From contig NZ_JAGL01000017.1 in NCBI RefSeq assembly GCF_000526635.1, positions 255 to 64,254 on the forward strand: DNA of 64,000 nt, read 5' to 3'. Position numbers and translations under genes: made by a program. Below are positions 49,160 to 57,357 of the stretch, piece by piece. The notes beneath the pieces were generated by a model, which was not told the DNA's origin, searched no databases, and worked only from the letters and a program-made list of their open reading frames with translations. The stretch is from Aminobacter sp. J41 (GTDB taxonomy: Bacteria > Pseudomonadota > Alphaproteobacteria > Rhizobiales > Rhizobiaceae). Position 1 is the stretch's first letter; each line of letters opens with the position of its first letter.

Positions 49160-50613
49160 TGCGCCCCGCTTTGCTCGGCCTTCTGCGCTTCGAGAACGCC
49201 CCGGACTGCGGCGACCAGCTCCTCTTCCTTGACGGAGAACTGGGCCGGGCGGCTGGCGCGCCATTCGGTGTTGTCGGTGATTTTGGCCGCGGCCTTGGCG
49301 CCGGCAACAAGGTCCTTGATCTGCACTTCGCCATTTGCGCGCTCGTCGCCGCCCTGGATGACGACGCACGGCGCGCCGCGACGGTCGGCGTACTTCATCT
49401 GCGCCTTCATACCCGAGCCGCCGAGATACATCTCGGCGCGGATGCCCGCCTGGCGCAGCGCCGACACCATCTTCTGGTAGCGGCCAAGCGACTCGGTGTC
49501 CTTGTCCATGACGAGGACAACGACCGGAGCGGTCACATCGGTGTTTTCGAGCTTGCCGAGGTTCTTGAGCGCGGCCGTCAGGCGCGACACGCCGATCGAG
49601 AAACCGGTGGCCGGGACGGGCTCGCCGCGGAAGCGCGAGACGAGGCCGTCATAGCGGCCGCCGCCGGCGACCGAGCCGAAGCGGACGATCTCGCCCTGGT
49701 CGTTCGGCACCTCGAACAGCAGCTCGGCCTCGTAGACCGGGCCGGTGTAGTATTCGAGGCCGCGCACGACCGACGGGTCGATCTTGATGCGGCCGTCATC
49801 ATAGCCGGCAGCCGCGATCAGCTCGCGGATCTGGGCGAGTTCCTCAACGCCCTCGTTGCCGGCAACCTCGCCGGTTTCGATATAGGCGAGCACCTTGGAG
49901 ATGGCGTCGTCGTCGAGCTGGGCGCCCTTGGTAAAGTCGCCGCTTTCGTCGAGGCGGCCCTTGCCGAGGAGCAGGCGCACGCCTTCCGGCCCGAACTTGT
50001 CGAGCTTGTCGATGGCGCGCAGGACGGTCAGGCGGCGGCCTGCGTTCTCGTCGCCGCCGAGGCCAATCGACTCGAGCACGCCGTCGAGCACCTTGCGGTT
50101 GTTGATGCGGATCACGTAGTCGCCGCGCTTGATGCCGACCGCCTCGAGCGTGTCTGCCATCATCATCGCCATTTCGGCGTCAGCGGCGAGGCCCGGCGTT
50201 CCGACGATGTCGGCGTCGAACTGCATGAACTGGCGGAAGCGGCCCGGGCCCGGCTTCTCGTTGCGGAACACGTAGCCGGAGCGGTAGGAGCGGAACGGCT
50301 TCGGGATCGACTCGAAGTTTTCGGCGACGAAGCGCGCCATCGGCGCGGTCAGGTCGTAGCGCAGCGACAGCCACTGCTCGTCATCGTCCTGGAAAGAGAA
50401 GACGCCTTCGTTGGGGCGGTCCTGGTCGGGCAGGAACTTGCCGAGCGCGTCGGTGTATTCGATCATCGGCTGCTCGATCGGCTCGAAGCCGTAGAGCTCG
50501 TAGACCGCACGGATTTTCGCGGTCATGGCGTCGACCGCGCGGATGTCGGCCGAATGGCGATCGACGAAGCCCCGCGGGAGCCGCGCCTTCATCTTTTCCG
50601 CCTTCTCAGCCAT
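49156..50613 (-). CDS. hisS: Histidine-tRNA ligase
   Basis: Charges tRNA-His with histidine. This class II synthetase of 485 residues has the [13 protein letters not shown] motif 2 region, [21 protein letters not shown], the histidine-binding [14 protein letters not shown] and a C-terminal anticodon-binding domain ([11 protein letters not shown] onward). It is the first gene of the hisS-hisZ-hisG operon. The tRNA-His in this window lacks G-1 and has A73, so this enzyme should belong to the divergent alphaproteobacterial HisRS group that does not need G-1. Confidence 0.96.
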   Translation of the reverse strand: MAEKAEKMKARLPRGFVDRHSADIRAVDAMTAKIRAVYELYGFEPIEQPMIEYTDALGKFLPDQDRPNEGVFSFQDDDEQWLSLRYDLTAPMARFVAENFESIPKPFRSYRSGYVFRNEKPGPGRFRQFMQFDADIVGTPGLAADAEMAMMMADTLEAVGIKRGDYVIRINNRKVLDGVLESIGLGGDENAGRRLTVLRAIDKLDKFGPEGVRLLLGKGRLDESGDFTKGAQLDDDAISKVLAYIETGEVAGNEGVEELAQIRELIAAAGYDDGRIKIDPSVVRGLEYYTGPVYEAELLFEVPNDQGEIVRFGSVAGGGRYDGLVSRFRGEPVPATGFSIGVSRLTAALKNLGKLENTDVTAPVVVLVMDKDTESLGRYQKMVSALRQAGIRAEMYLGGSGMKAQMKYADRRGAPCVVIQGGDERANGEVQIKDLVAGAKAAAKITDNTEWRASRPAQFSVKEEELVAAVRGVLEAQKAEQSGAQ

Positions 50614-50863
50614 CGCCGTATTCCGTCCGTTCTGTGTTGGAGATCTTGTGCCGAATGAGCGCCGGTTTCCTACCCGATAAGAGGAAGAGCGGCAAGGAGA
50701 GGACGCAGTTGCATTTCAGCAACTCTGCAAAATATCCAGATGAAACCAAAGCGGGGGCTATGGAGTTTGCCTCAAAGCAGGATTATGAGCCCCCCAACCT
50801 CGCGCCACGTCCTAACCGGATCGTAACCAAGGCGCCCTAAAACTCCGCTGAGAAGCAACCGAG

Positions 50864-51001
50864 ATGACCCCCGTGAAAGCCGCATTTTTGTCCGTGTTCA
50901 TGCTGTCCGGCATTCTGATGTGGGGCGCAGCCATTTATTCCGCAGATGCCGCAAGCGGCCACCGCGTGGTCGATGGCTACGGGGTCGCGGAAGCCCGCTG
51001 A
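50864..51001 (+). CDS. Possible 45-residue small membrane or exported protein
   Basis: A short frame starting at ATG 50864 after CTGAGAAGCAACCGAG. It encodes MTPVKAAFLSVFMLSGILMW followed by GAAIYSADAASGHRVVDGYG and a short tail, ending at TGA 51001. The N-terminal half is one hydrophobic helix or signal peptide. It fills the space between the divergent hisS promoter region and the convergent phosphoesterase gene, ending 13 bases before the latter. No homologue is known to me, so coding status rests on the ribosome binding site and composition. Confidence 0.45.
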   Translation: MTPVKAAFLSVFMLSGILMWGAAIYSADAASGHRVVDGYGVAEAR

Positions 51002-51014
51002 TCGCTGAGCCTGG

Positions 51015-51767
51015 CTAGCGGCCGAGATCGGTCGCGATAAAGCGCTTTTCCTTTCCGTCTATCACCAGTGCCGTCAGCCTGCCGGTGGCGAATGCCTTCG
51101 TGTCGACGTTGACGCGGCTGGGCAGCACCTCCGGCTCGCGGCACGGCGTGTGCCCGTGCACGATGACCTTGTCGTACAGGCCGCGGTGGTTGTGGAACTC
51201 GCCCCGGATCCAGCACAGATCGTGCGTCGACTGCGAGTCGAGCGCGACGCCCGGCCGCACACCCGCATGGCAGAAGAAGAAGTCGCCGAACGTGACGGAG
51301 TGCTTCAGGTCGCGCAGGAACTGCAGGTGCGAGTCCGGCATCGCCGAAAGAAGCTGGCAATGGCTCTCGAAGAGCTCGTCGCGCCGCATCGTTCTTAGCT
51401 CCACGCCGTAGGACGCGGCCGTGTCGAATCCGCCATAGTCGATGAAGAGATAGGCGTCCTGCGGATTGGCGAGGAAGTCGAGGAAGCCCTCATCGTGATT
51501 GCCGCAGAGGGCAATGATCCGCTCGTCGCGCGCTGAAGCCCTCGCCAGGAAATCCAGCACTTCGCGTGACTGCGGCCCACGGTCCGCATAGTCGCCAAGA
51601 TGGATGATGCGCCAGTCAGCGATGTGATCGCGGGCGATCTCGTCCGCGATCATCTCGTGCATCCGGCTCAGGCAATCGAAGCGGCCATGCACGTCGCCGA
51701 TGGCATAGATGCGTATGCCATCGGGACCTGTCGCGTTCGTATAGTCGATGCCCTTGCCGAGGTTCAT
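51015..51767 (-). CDS. Metallophosphoesterase (serine/threonine protein phosphatase-like)
   Basis: A 250-residue protein of the calcineurin-like phosphoesterase superfamily with the metal-binding blocks GDVHGR (24-29), GDYADRGP (58-65) and GNHDEG (89-94) and a final VIVHGHTPCREPE. This PPP-type set resembles bacterial PrpA/PrpB phosphatases and diadenosine tetraphosphatases. The substrate is uncertain. It lies 9 bases after the L-lactate dehydrogenase gene on the same strand and may be transcribed with it. Confidence 0.9.
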   Translation of the reverse strand: MNLGKGIDYTNATGPDGIRIYAIGDVHGRFDCLSRMHEMIADEIARDHIADWRIIHLGDYADRGPQSREVLDFLARASARDERIIALCGNHDEGFLDFLANPQDAYLFIDYGGFDTAASYGVELRTMRRDELFESHCQLLSAMPDSHLQFLRDLKHSVTFGDFFFCHAGVRPGVALDSQSTHDLCWIRGEFHNHRGLYDKVIVHGHTPCREPEVLPSRVNVDTKAFATGRLTALVIDGKEKRFIATDLGR

Positions 51768-51776
51768 GCCCCCAGT

Positions 51777-52928
51777 CTAGCCGCGTTCCCTCGGCTTGTA
51801 GAGCATGTCTGGTCCTGCATCGCGGATGTCGCGTTTGCCACAGAGTGCCAGCGTGATGTCGAGCTCGCGACGGATGATCTCGAGCGCGCGCGTGACGCCC
51901 GCCTTGCCCCCGGCGCCGAGGCCATAGAGGAACGGGCGGCCGATGAAAGTGCCCTTCGCGCCGAGGCACAGCGCCTTGAGCACGTCCTGGCCGGAGCGAA
52001 TACCGCCGTCGATATGGACCTCGATGCGGTCGCCGACCGCATCGACGATCTCCGGCAGCACCGAGATCGACGACGGCGCGCCGTCCAGCTGGCGGCCGCC
52101 ATGGTTGGAGACGATGATCGCGTCGGCGCCCGTGTTGGCCGCCATCTTCGCGTCCTCGACGTCGAGGATGCCCTTGATGATCAGCTTGCCGCCCCAGCGT
52201 TCCTTGATCCAGGCAACGTCCTTCCACGACAGCTGCGGATCGAACTGCTCGGCGGTCCACGATGAAAGAGAGGACAGGTCCGTCACGTTCTTCACGTGGC
52301 CGGCGATGTTGCGGAAGGTGCGGCGGCTGGTGCCGAGCATGCCCATGCACCAGGCTGGGCGGGTCGCCATCTGCCAGATGTGCCTGGGCGTGAACTTGGG
52401 CGGCGCGGACAGGCCGTTGCGCAAATCCTTGTGGCGCTGGCCGAGGATCTGCAGGTCGGCGGTGAGCACCAGCGCAGAGCATTTCGCCGCCTTGGCGCGG
52501 TCGATCAGGTCGGCCACGAAGTCGCGGTCGCGCATCACGTAGAGCTGGAACCAGAACGGCTTCTTCGTGACCGAGGCGACGTCTTCGATCGAGCAGATGC
52601 TCATGGTCGACAGCGTGAACGGCACGCCGAACTCCTCAGCGGCCCGGGCCGCGAGCATCTCACCGTCGGCGTGCTGCATGCCTGTGAGGCCCGTCGGCGC
52701 GAGCGCGACCGGCATCGAAACTTCCTGGCCGACCATGGTCGTCTTCAGCGAGCGGTTGGTCATGTCGACCAGTACGCGCTGACGCAGCTTGATCTTCTGA
52801 AAATCTTCCTCGTTGGCCCGGTAGGTGCCTTCCGTCCATGCGCCCGAGTCGGCGTAGTCGAAGAACATCTTCGGCACACGGCGGCGCGCGCACTCCTTCA
52901 GGTCGGCGATAGTCAGGTACTTGTCCAT
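51777..52928 (-). CDS. lldD: L-lactate dehydrogenase, FMN-dependent (alpha-hydroxy-acid oxidase family)
   Basis: A membrane-associated flavoenzyme of 383 residues that oxidises L-lactate to pyruvate and passes electrons to the respiratory chain. It shows FFDYADSGAWTE (22-33), VALAPTGLTGMQH (74-86), the catalytic His276 in SNHGGRQLDG and the FMN-phosphate loop IDGGIRSGQDVLKAL. The ATG at 52928 follows GAGGCAAGG; an alternative ATG at 52943 overlaps the stop of the upstream Fe-S protein gene as ATGA. Other 2-hydroxyacids are possible substrates. Downstream of a GntR regulator and a LutA-like gene. Confidence 0.9.
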   Translation of the reverse strand: MDKYLTIADLKECARRRVPKMFFDYADSGAWTEGTYRANEEDFQKIKLRQRVLVDMTNRSLKTTMVGQEVSMPVALAPTGLTGMQHADGEMLAARAAEEFGVPFTLSTMSICSIEDVASVTKKPFWFQLYVMRDRDFVADLIDRAKAAKCSALVLTADLQILGQRHKDLRNGLSAPPKFTPRHIWQMATRPAWCMGMLGTSRRTFRNIAGHVKNVTDLSSLSSWTAEQFDPQLSWKDVAWIKERWGGKLIIKGILDVEDAKMAANTGADAIIVSNHGGRQLDGAPSSISVLPEIVDAVGDRIEVHIDGGIRSGQDVLKALCLGAKGTFIGRPFLYGLGAGGKAGVTRALEIIRRELDITLALCGKRDIRDAGPDMLYKPRERG

Positions 52929-52939
52929 CCTTGCCTCAT

Positions 52940-53704
52940 TCATGTTCGGATTTGTCTGGTCGCGCCGCCGATCGGCGGTGTCTCGTTCATGCCGGCAAGA
53001 ACTTCGGCAATGTGCCGAACCTCGATTGCCGAACCATCCCGCTTGAGCTTGCGGGCAATGCCAAGCAGGCAGCCGAGTTCGCTGGAAACCAGCATGCCGG
53101 CGCCTGCGTCACGAATGTCGTCGGTGAGCGCGGCGGAAGAGGATGAGCAGGCGCTGGCGCCGAAGCCGCAGCATTTTGCGGCGCCGGGAAGCTCCCGGAG
53201 CGCGACGCCCTCGACTGCCGAAAGCAGCGCGCGCGGTTGTTCGCGGATGCCGAGTTCTCCGAGTGCCGTGCAGCTGTCGTGCAGCGCAATGCTTGCATCG
53301 ACGCGTGTCGAGCCGGGTTCAGCCTGCATCACGTCGGCGAGGAACGCCGTCAGCTCATAGGCCTTTTCGGAGAAGCGTGCGGCGCGTTCCGCCCATTCCG
53401 GCTCATCGGCAAGGAGCGCGGCATAGCGCTTCAAAACGCTCGCGCAGGAGGGGGAAGGCGCAACGACGAAATCATAGCCGTCGAAGGTGTCGATCACCCG
53501 TTCGGCATGGCCACGCAAATCGTCGAGGTCATCCGCTCGCAGGGCAGGGCGGCCGCAGCAGTGCTGCGCCTCTGGCACTTCAACCCGGCAACCGGCCTCT
53601 TGCAACAGCCTGATCGCGGCGTAGCCAACGGCCGGCCGGAACGACTCGACCAGGCACGTGGTGAACAGGCCCACGCGCGGACGAAGGTTTTCTGATAGCC
53701 CCAT
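52940..53704 (-). CDS. (Fe-S)-binding protein, LutA/LldE-like
   Basis: A 254-residue cysteine-rich protein with two CCG domains: HCCGRPA at 48-54 and KCCGFGAS at 177-184, plus VGLFTTCLVESFRP at the N-terminus and HDSCTALGELG near 142-152. This is the LutA/LldE subunit of the LutABC-type L-lactate oxidase, which normally works with LutB and LutC. Neither is visible here. Instead the gene is coupled (ATGA) to FMN-dependent lldD. The start at 53704 is the natural N-terminus; a longer frame to 53782 overlaps the regulator gene. Confidence 0.85.
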   Translation of the reverse strand: MGLSENLRPRVGLFTTCLVESFRPAVGYAAIRLLQEAGCRVEVPEAQHCCGRPALRADDLDDLRGHAERVIDTFDGYDFVVAPSPSCASVLKRYAALLADEPEWAERAARFSEKAYELTAFLADVMQAEPGSTRVDASIALHDSCTALGELGIREQPRALLSAVEGVALRELPGAAKCCGFGASACSSSSAALTDDIRDAGAGMLVSSELGCLLGIARKLKRDGSAIEVRHIAEVLAGMNETPPIGGATRQIRT

Positions 53705-53714
53705 TGCCGCTCGC

Positions 53715-54485
53715 CTAACCGCCGCGCTGGCGAAGGCGCAGGCGCGAGACGCGCTGCCATTCGCCACTCCGCTCGGCTTCATTCATTGCCCGCTCGACAT
53801 AGTCGATATGCGCCCGCGCCGCCGCGCGCGCGGCATCGGGATCGCCGGCGACGATGGCGTCGTAGATCGCTCGGTGCTGGGCAAGCAGCACCTCCTGCGT
53901 CGCCGGGGTCTTGTAGATCAAGGTGCGGCTGAGAAAGACGCCGTCGGCCAGCAGCCGGTAGCAGGAGCGCAGCGTGTGGAGGAGAATGATGTTGTGCGCG
54001 CACTCGCCGACCGCGTTGTGGAACTCGACGTCGATGGCAACCTCGTCCTCGAAATTGCCGCTGGCGTTGGCCTCCTCCATCCGCTGCATGATGCGTGCAA
54101 GCAGGGCACGGTCGTCCTCGGTTGCACGGCGCGCGGCGAACTCGGCTGCGACGCCTTCGATTTCCCGGCGGTATTCGAGATAATCGGCCGCGGCCTTGCG
54201 ATTGCCGGCAATGAGGTCCATCACCGGCGGCGCGAACACCTCGCCGATGACGTCAGCGACGTGGGTGCCGCCGCCCGGCCGCGTCACAACCAGCCCGCGT
54301 TGTTCGAGTTCCTTGAGCGCATCGCGTACAATGGGCCGCGACACGTCAAACTGCCGCGCCAGCTCGCGCTCGCCCGGCAGCTTGTCGCCGGGGCGCACGA
54401 CGCCCTCGAGAATCAGCATCTCGACCTGGCCGATCACGTCGTCGGCGGTGCGGGAGTGGGTAACGCGGGAGAATATCTCGTTCAC
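53715..54485 (-). CDS. GntR/FadR family transcriptional regulator (LldR/GlcC-like)
   Basis: A 256-residue regulator with an N-terminal winged helix-turn-helix (about residues 20-75, GDKLPGERELARQFDVSRPIVRDALKEL) and a C-terminal helical FCD domain with metal-ligand-type residues (EFHNAVGECAHN, LLAQHRAIYDAI). Such regulators respond to lactate, glycolate or related acids. It lies between an lldD operon on its own strand and divergent glcDEF. The start appears to be GTG at 54485. A 19-bp palindrome just upstream of glcD is its likely operator. Confidence 0.92.
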   Translation of the reverse strand: MNEIFSRVTHSRTADDVIGQVEMLILEGVVRPGDKLPGERELARQFDVSRPIVRDALKELEQRGLVVTRPGGGTHVADVIGEVFAPPVMDLIAGNRKAAADYLEYRREIEGVAAEFAARRATEDDRALLARIMQRMEEANASGNFEDEVAIDVEFHNAVGECAHNIILLHTLRSCYRLLADGVFLSRTLIYKTPATQEVLLAQHRAIYDAIVAGDPDAARAAARAHIDYVERAMNEAERSGEWQRVSRLRLRQRGG

Positions 54486-54620
54486 GGCTTATGAGGCCCG
54501 TTCTTTGTGGCCAAGTATAAGAAGTGGGTGCCGACCGGTCAAATTTATTATCCGGTTGGCGAAGCGTCACGGCGTCGCGGTGCATGAATGCGTTCGTGGA
54601 TTGCCGTCTGCGGCGCACAC

Positions 54621-54639
54621 TGGTAAAGAGATTTTACCA
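54621..54639. promoter_or_regulatory. GntR-type operator upstream of glcD
   Basis: TGGTAAA-GAGAT-TTTACCA is a perfect inverted repeat containing the TGGT...ACCA ends typical of FadR/LldR operators. It ends 16 bases before the glcD start codon, where binding would block transcription or initiation. Confidence 0.65.
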
Positions 54640-54655
54640 CTTTCGGAGTTTGCCG

Positions 54656-56152
54656 ATGTCCGGTCTCGTCATGCCCGCGCTCAACGCGCAGACAATCGCC
54701 CGCCGCGATGAAATCATCGCCGACATGAAGATCATCGTCCCGGGCGAGGGCGTCGTTCACACCGAGAACGGCATGCGCCCGTTCGAGACGGACGCGCTGA
54801 CCGCTTACCGCCAGATGCCGCTGGTCGTTGTCCTGCCGGAGACGGTACAGCAGGTCTCGCGCATCCTGAAATATTGCCACGACCGCAATATCCGCGTCGT
54901 GCCGCGCGGCTCGGGCACGTCGCTGTCGGGCGGTGCGCTGCCGCTGGGCGACGCGGTGCTGCTGGTGATGACCCGCTTCAACCGCATCCTCGACATCGAC
55001 TACGCCAACCGCACGGTGACCGCGCAGCCGGGCGTGACCAATCTCGGCATCACCAATTCCGTCCAGCACGAGGGCTTCTACTACGCGCCGGACCCGTCGT
55101 CGCAGATCGCCTGCTCGATCGGCGGCAACATCGCCGAAAATTCCGGCGGCGTGCACTCGCTGAAATACGGCCTCACCGCCAACAACGTGCTCGGCATTGA
55201 GATGGTGTTGATGAACGGCGAGGTGGTGCGCATTGGCGGCAAGCATCTCGACGCGGAGGGCTATGACCTTCTCGGCATCATGACCGGCTCGGAAGGCCTG
55301 CTTGGCGTCGTCACCGAGGTCACGGTCCGTATCCTCAAGAAGCCGGAGACGGCGCGCGCCGTGCTGCTCGGCTTTCCGTCGAGTGAGCAGGCCGGCCAGT
55401 GCGTTGCCGACATCATCGGCGCGGGCATCATTCCCGGCGGCATGGAGATGATGGACCGGCCCGCGATCCACGCGGCCGAAGACTTTGTTCACGCCGGCTA
55501 TCCGCTCGATGTCGAGGCGCTGCTGATCGTCGAGCTCGACGGCCCGGCGGCCGAGGTCGACCACCTGATCCAGCGCGTCGAAACGCTTGCCAGAGCGAAC
55601 GGCTCGACCACCTGTCTCGTCTCGAATTCCGAAGCCGAGCGCATGACCTTCTGGGCCGGCCGCAAGGCCGCGTTCCCGGCAGTCGGCCGCATCTCGCCCG
55701 ATTATCTCTGCATGGACGGCACCATTCCGCGCAAGGAACTGCCGAAGGTGCTGGCTGGTATGCGCGAGCTCTCGGAAAAGCATCGCCTGCGCGTCGCCAA
55801 CGTCTTCCACGCCGGCGATGGCAATCTGCATCCGCTGATCCTCTACGACGCCAACAAGGACGACGAGTTGGAGCGTGCCGAGGCGTTTGGCGCCGACATC
55901 CTGCGGCTCTGCGTGAAGGTCGGCGGTGTTCTGACTGGCGAGCACGGCGTTGGCGTCGAAAAGCGCGACCTGATGCCAGAAATGTTTTCCGAGGACGACC
56001 TCAACCAGCAGATCCGGGTCAAGTGCGCCTTCGACCCCAACCATCTGCTCAACCCCGGCAAGGTGTTCCCGCAGCTGCACCGCTGCGCCGAGCTTGGCCG
56101 CATGCACGTGCATCGCGGCCAGATCGCCTTTCCGGACATTCCGAGATTCTGA
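54656..56152 (+). CDS. glcD: Glycolate oxidase subunit GlcD, FAD-linked
   Basis: Catalytic FAD subunit of glycolate dehydrogenase, oxidising glycolate (and often D-lactate) to glyoxylate. The 498-residue protein has the PCMH-type FAD domain with VPRGSGTSLSGGALPLGDAV and SIGGNIAENSGGVHSLKYG, and the C-terminal VFHAGDGNLHPL and GVLTGEHGVGVEKR motifs. The ATG at 54656 follows TTTCGGAGTTTGCCG. Its stop overlaps the glcE ATG. Glyoxylate from this enzyme joins the product of isocitrate lyase. Confidence 0.95.
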   Translation: MSGLVMPALNAQTIARRDEIIADMKIIVPGEGVVHTENGMRPFETDALTAYRQMPLVVVLPETVQQVSRILKYCHDRNIRVVPRGSGTSLSGGALPLGDAVLLVMTRFNRILDIDYANRTVTAQPGVTNLGITNSVQHEGFYYAPDPSSQIACSIGGNIAENSGGVHSLKYGLTANNVLGIEMVLMNGEVVRIGGKHLDAEGYDLLGIMTGSEGLLGVVTEVTVRILKKPETARAVLLGFPSSEQAGQCVADIIGAGIIPGGMEMMDRPAIHAAEDFVHAGYPLDVEALLIVELDGPAAEVDHLIQRVETLARANGSTTCLVSNSEAERMTFWAGRKAAFPAVGRISPDYLCMDGTIPRKELPKVLAGMRELSEKHRLRVANVFHAGDGNLHPLILYDANKDDELERAEAFGADILRLCVKVGGVLTGEHGVGVEKRDLMPEMFSEDDLNQQIRVKCAFDPNHLLNPGKVFPQLHRCAELGRMHVHRGQIAFPDIPRF

Positions 56153-57357
56153 TGACCCGTTTCACGCCAACCACACCGGAAGAAGTGCTCGAGACCGTCC
56201 GCTGGGCGGCCGCAGAGGAAACACCCGTCGAGGTGCTGGGGCACGGGTCGAAGCGCGGGATCGGCCATGTCACCCAGACCGAGCACCAGATCGACCTGTC
56301 GAAGCTGACAGGTGTCACGCTCTATGAGCCGGAGGAACTGGTGCTTTCGGCGCGCGCCGGAACGCCGCTCGCCGAGATCGAGGCGCTGCTGGCCGAGCAC
56401 AACCAGGAGCTCCAGTTCGAGCCGCTCGACTACGGCCCGCTGCTCGGCGAGGCTGAGGGCCGCGGTACGATCGGTGGCGTGCTGGCGGCCAACCTTTCCG
56501 GCCCGCGCCGGCTGAAGGCGGGTGCCGCGCGCGACCACATCCTCGGCATTCATGCCGTCTCCGGTCGAGGCGAAGCGTTCAAGTCGGGCGGGCGCGTCGT
56601 CAAGAACGTCACCGGCTATGATCTTTCCAAGGCCATGGCAGGTTCCTGGGGCACGCTTGCCGTCGTCACCGACGTCACCTTCAAGGTCATGCCTCGCGCG
56701 GAGACGGAAGCAACGCTCGTCCTGCGCGGCCTGGCCGAAGAACAGGCGGCGGAAGCGATGTCGATCGCGATGGGCTCGAGCGGCGAGGTCGCGTCCGTCG
56801 CGCATCTGCCCGAAAGCGTCACCGGCCGCGTGCTCGACGGCGCCTTGCGCGGCAAGGGCTCGACCCTGCTGCGCCTCGAAGGCTTTGGCCCCTCGGTCGA
56901 CTACCGTTTCGAGCGCCTGGCCGCCCTCCTGCAGGGCAGGGGCACGCAAGGGCGCATCGATGGTGATGAGTCGCGAAAACTCTGGCGCGAGATCCGCGAC
57001 TGCCGGCCCTTCGCCGACGGCACCCCGCGCCCTGTCTGGCGGGTGTCGATGACGCCGTCGGAAGGCCACCGCATGGTGATGGCGCTGCGCATGGAAGCAG
57101 CCGTCGATGCCTTTTACGACTGGCAGGGCGGCCTGATCTGGCTGCGCATGGAGGCCTATCCGGAAGCGGAGGCCGTGCGCCGCCTCATCGCGCAGTTCGG
57201 CGGCGGGCACGCAACGCTCATTCGCGCGCATCCGATGGTTCGCGACGGCGTTCCCTTGTTCCAGCCGCCGGCGCGGGGCCTTGCCGCCCTGTCGCAGCGC
57301 CTCAAGGAACAATTCGACCCTAAGGGTATCCTCAATCCCGGCAGGATGGGTTTCTGA
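56152..57357 (+). CDS. glcE: Glycolate oxidase subunit GlcE, FAD-binding
   Basis: A 401-residue second FAD-binding subunit of glycolate dehydrogenase with a PCMH domain (EVLGHGSKRGIGHVT, LVLSARAGTPLAEIEALLAEH, GTIGGVLAANLSGPRRLKAG) and a C-terminal VPLFQPPARGLAALSQRLKE...GILNPGR end. The start ATG at 56152 shares its A with the glcD TGA, and its stop likewise overlaps glcF. The three genes are therefore a translationally coupled unit. A longer open frame upstream is an out-of-frame shadow of glcD. Confidence 0.94.
   Translation: MTRFTPTTPEEVLETVRWAAAEETPVEVLGHGSKRGIGHVTQTEHQIDLSKLTGVTLYEPEELVLSARAGTPLAEIEALLAEHNQELQFEPLDYGPLLGEAEGRGTIGGVLAANLSGPRRLKAGAARDHILGIHAVSGRGEAFKSGGRVVKNVTGYDLSKAMAGSWGTLAVVTDVTFKVMPRAETEATLVLRGLAEEQAAEAMSIAMGSSGEVASVAHLPESVTGRVLDGALRGKGSTLLRLEGFGPSVDYRFERLAALLQGRGTQGRIDGDESRKLWREIRDCRPFADGTPRPVWRVSMTPSEGHRMVMALRMEAAVDAFYDWQGGLIWLRMEAYPEAEAVRRLIAQFGGGHATLIRAHPMVRDGVPLFQPPARGLAALSQRLKEQFDPKGILNPGRMGF

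Noticed and set aside
49141-50658. 505-codon plus-strand frame opposite hisS
   Set aside because: The translation is His/Asp/Val-rich with no recognisable domain. The minus strand encodes an intact HisRS with all motifs.
50634-50840. 68-codon plus-strand frame between hisS and the small ORF
   Set aside because: It starts inside the hisS promoter region without a ribosome binding site and has no hydrophobic or domain pattern.
55399-56151. Long upstream extension of the glcE frame inside glcD
   Set aside because: It is out of frame with glcD and Arg-rich. The natural GlcE N-terminus starts at the ATG overlapping the glcD stop codon.
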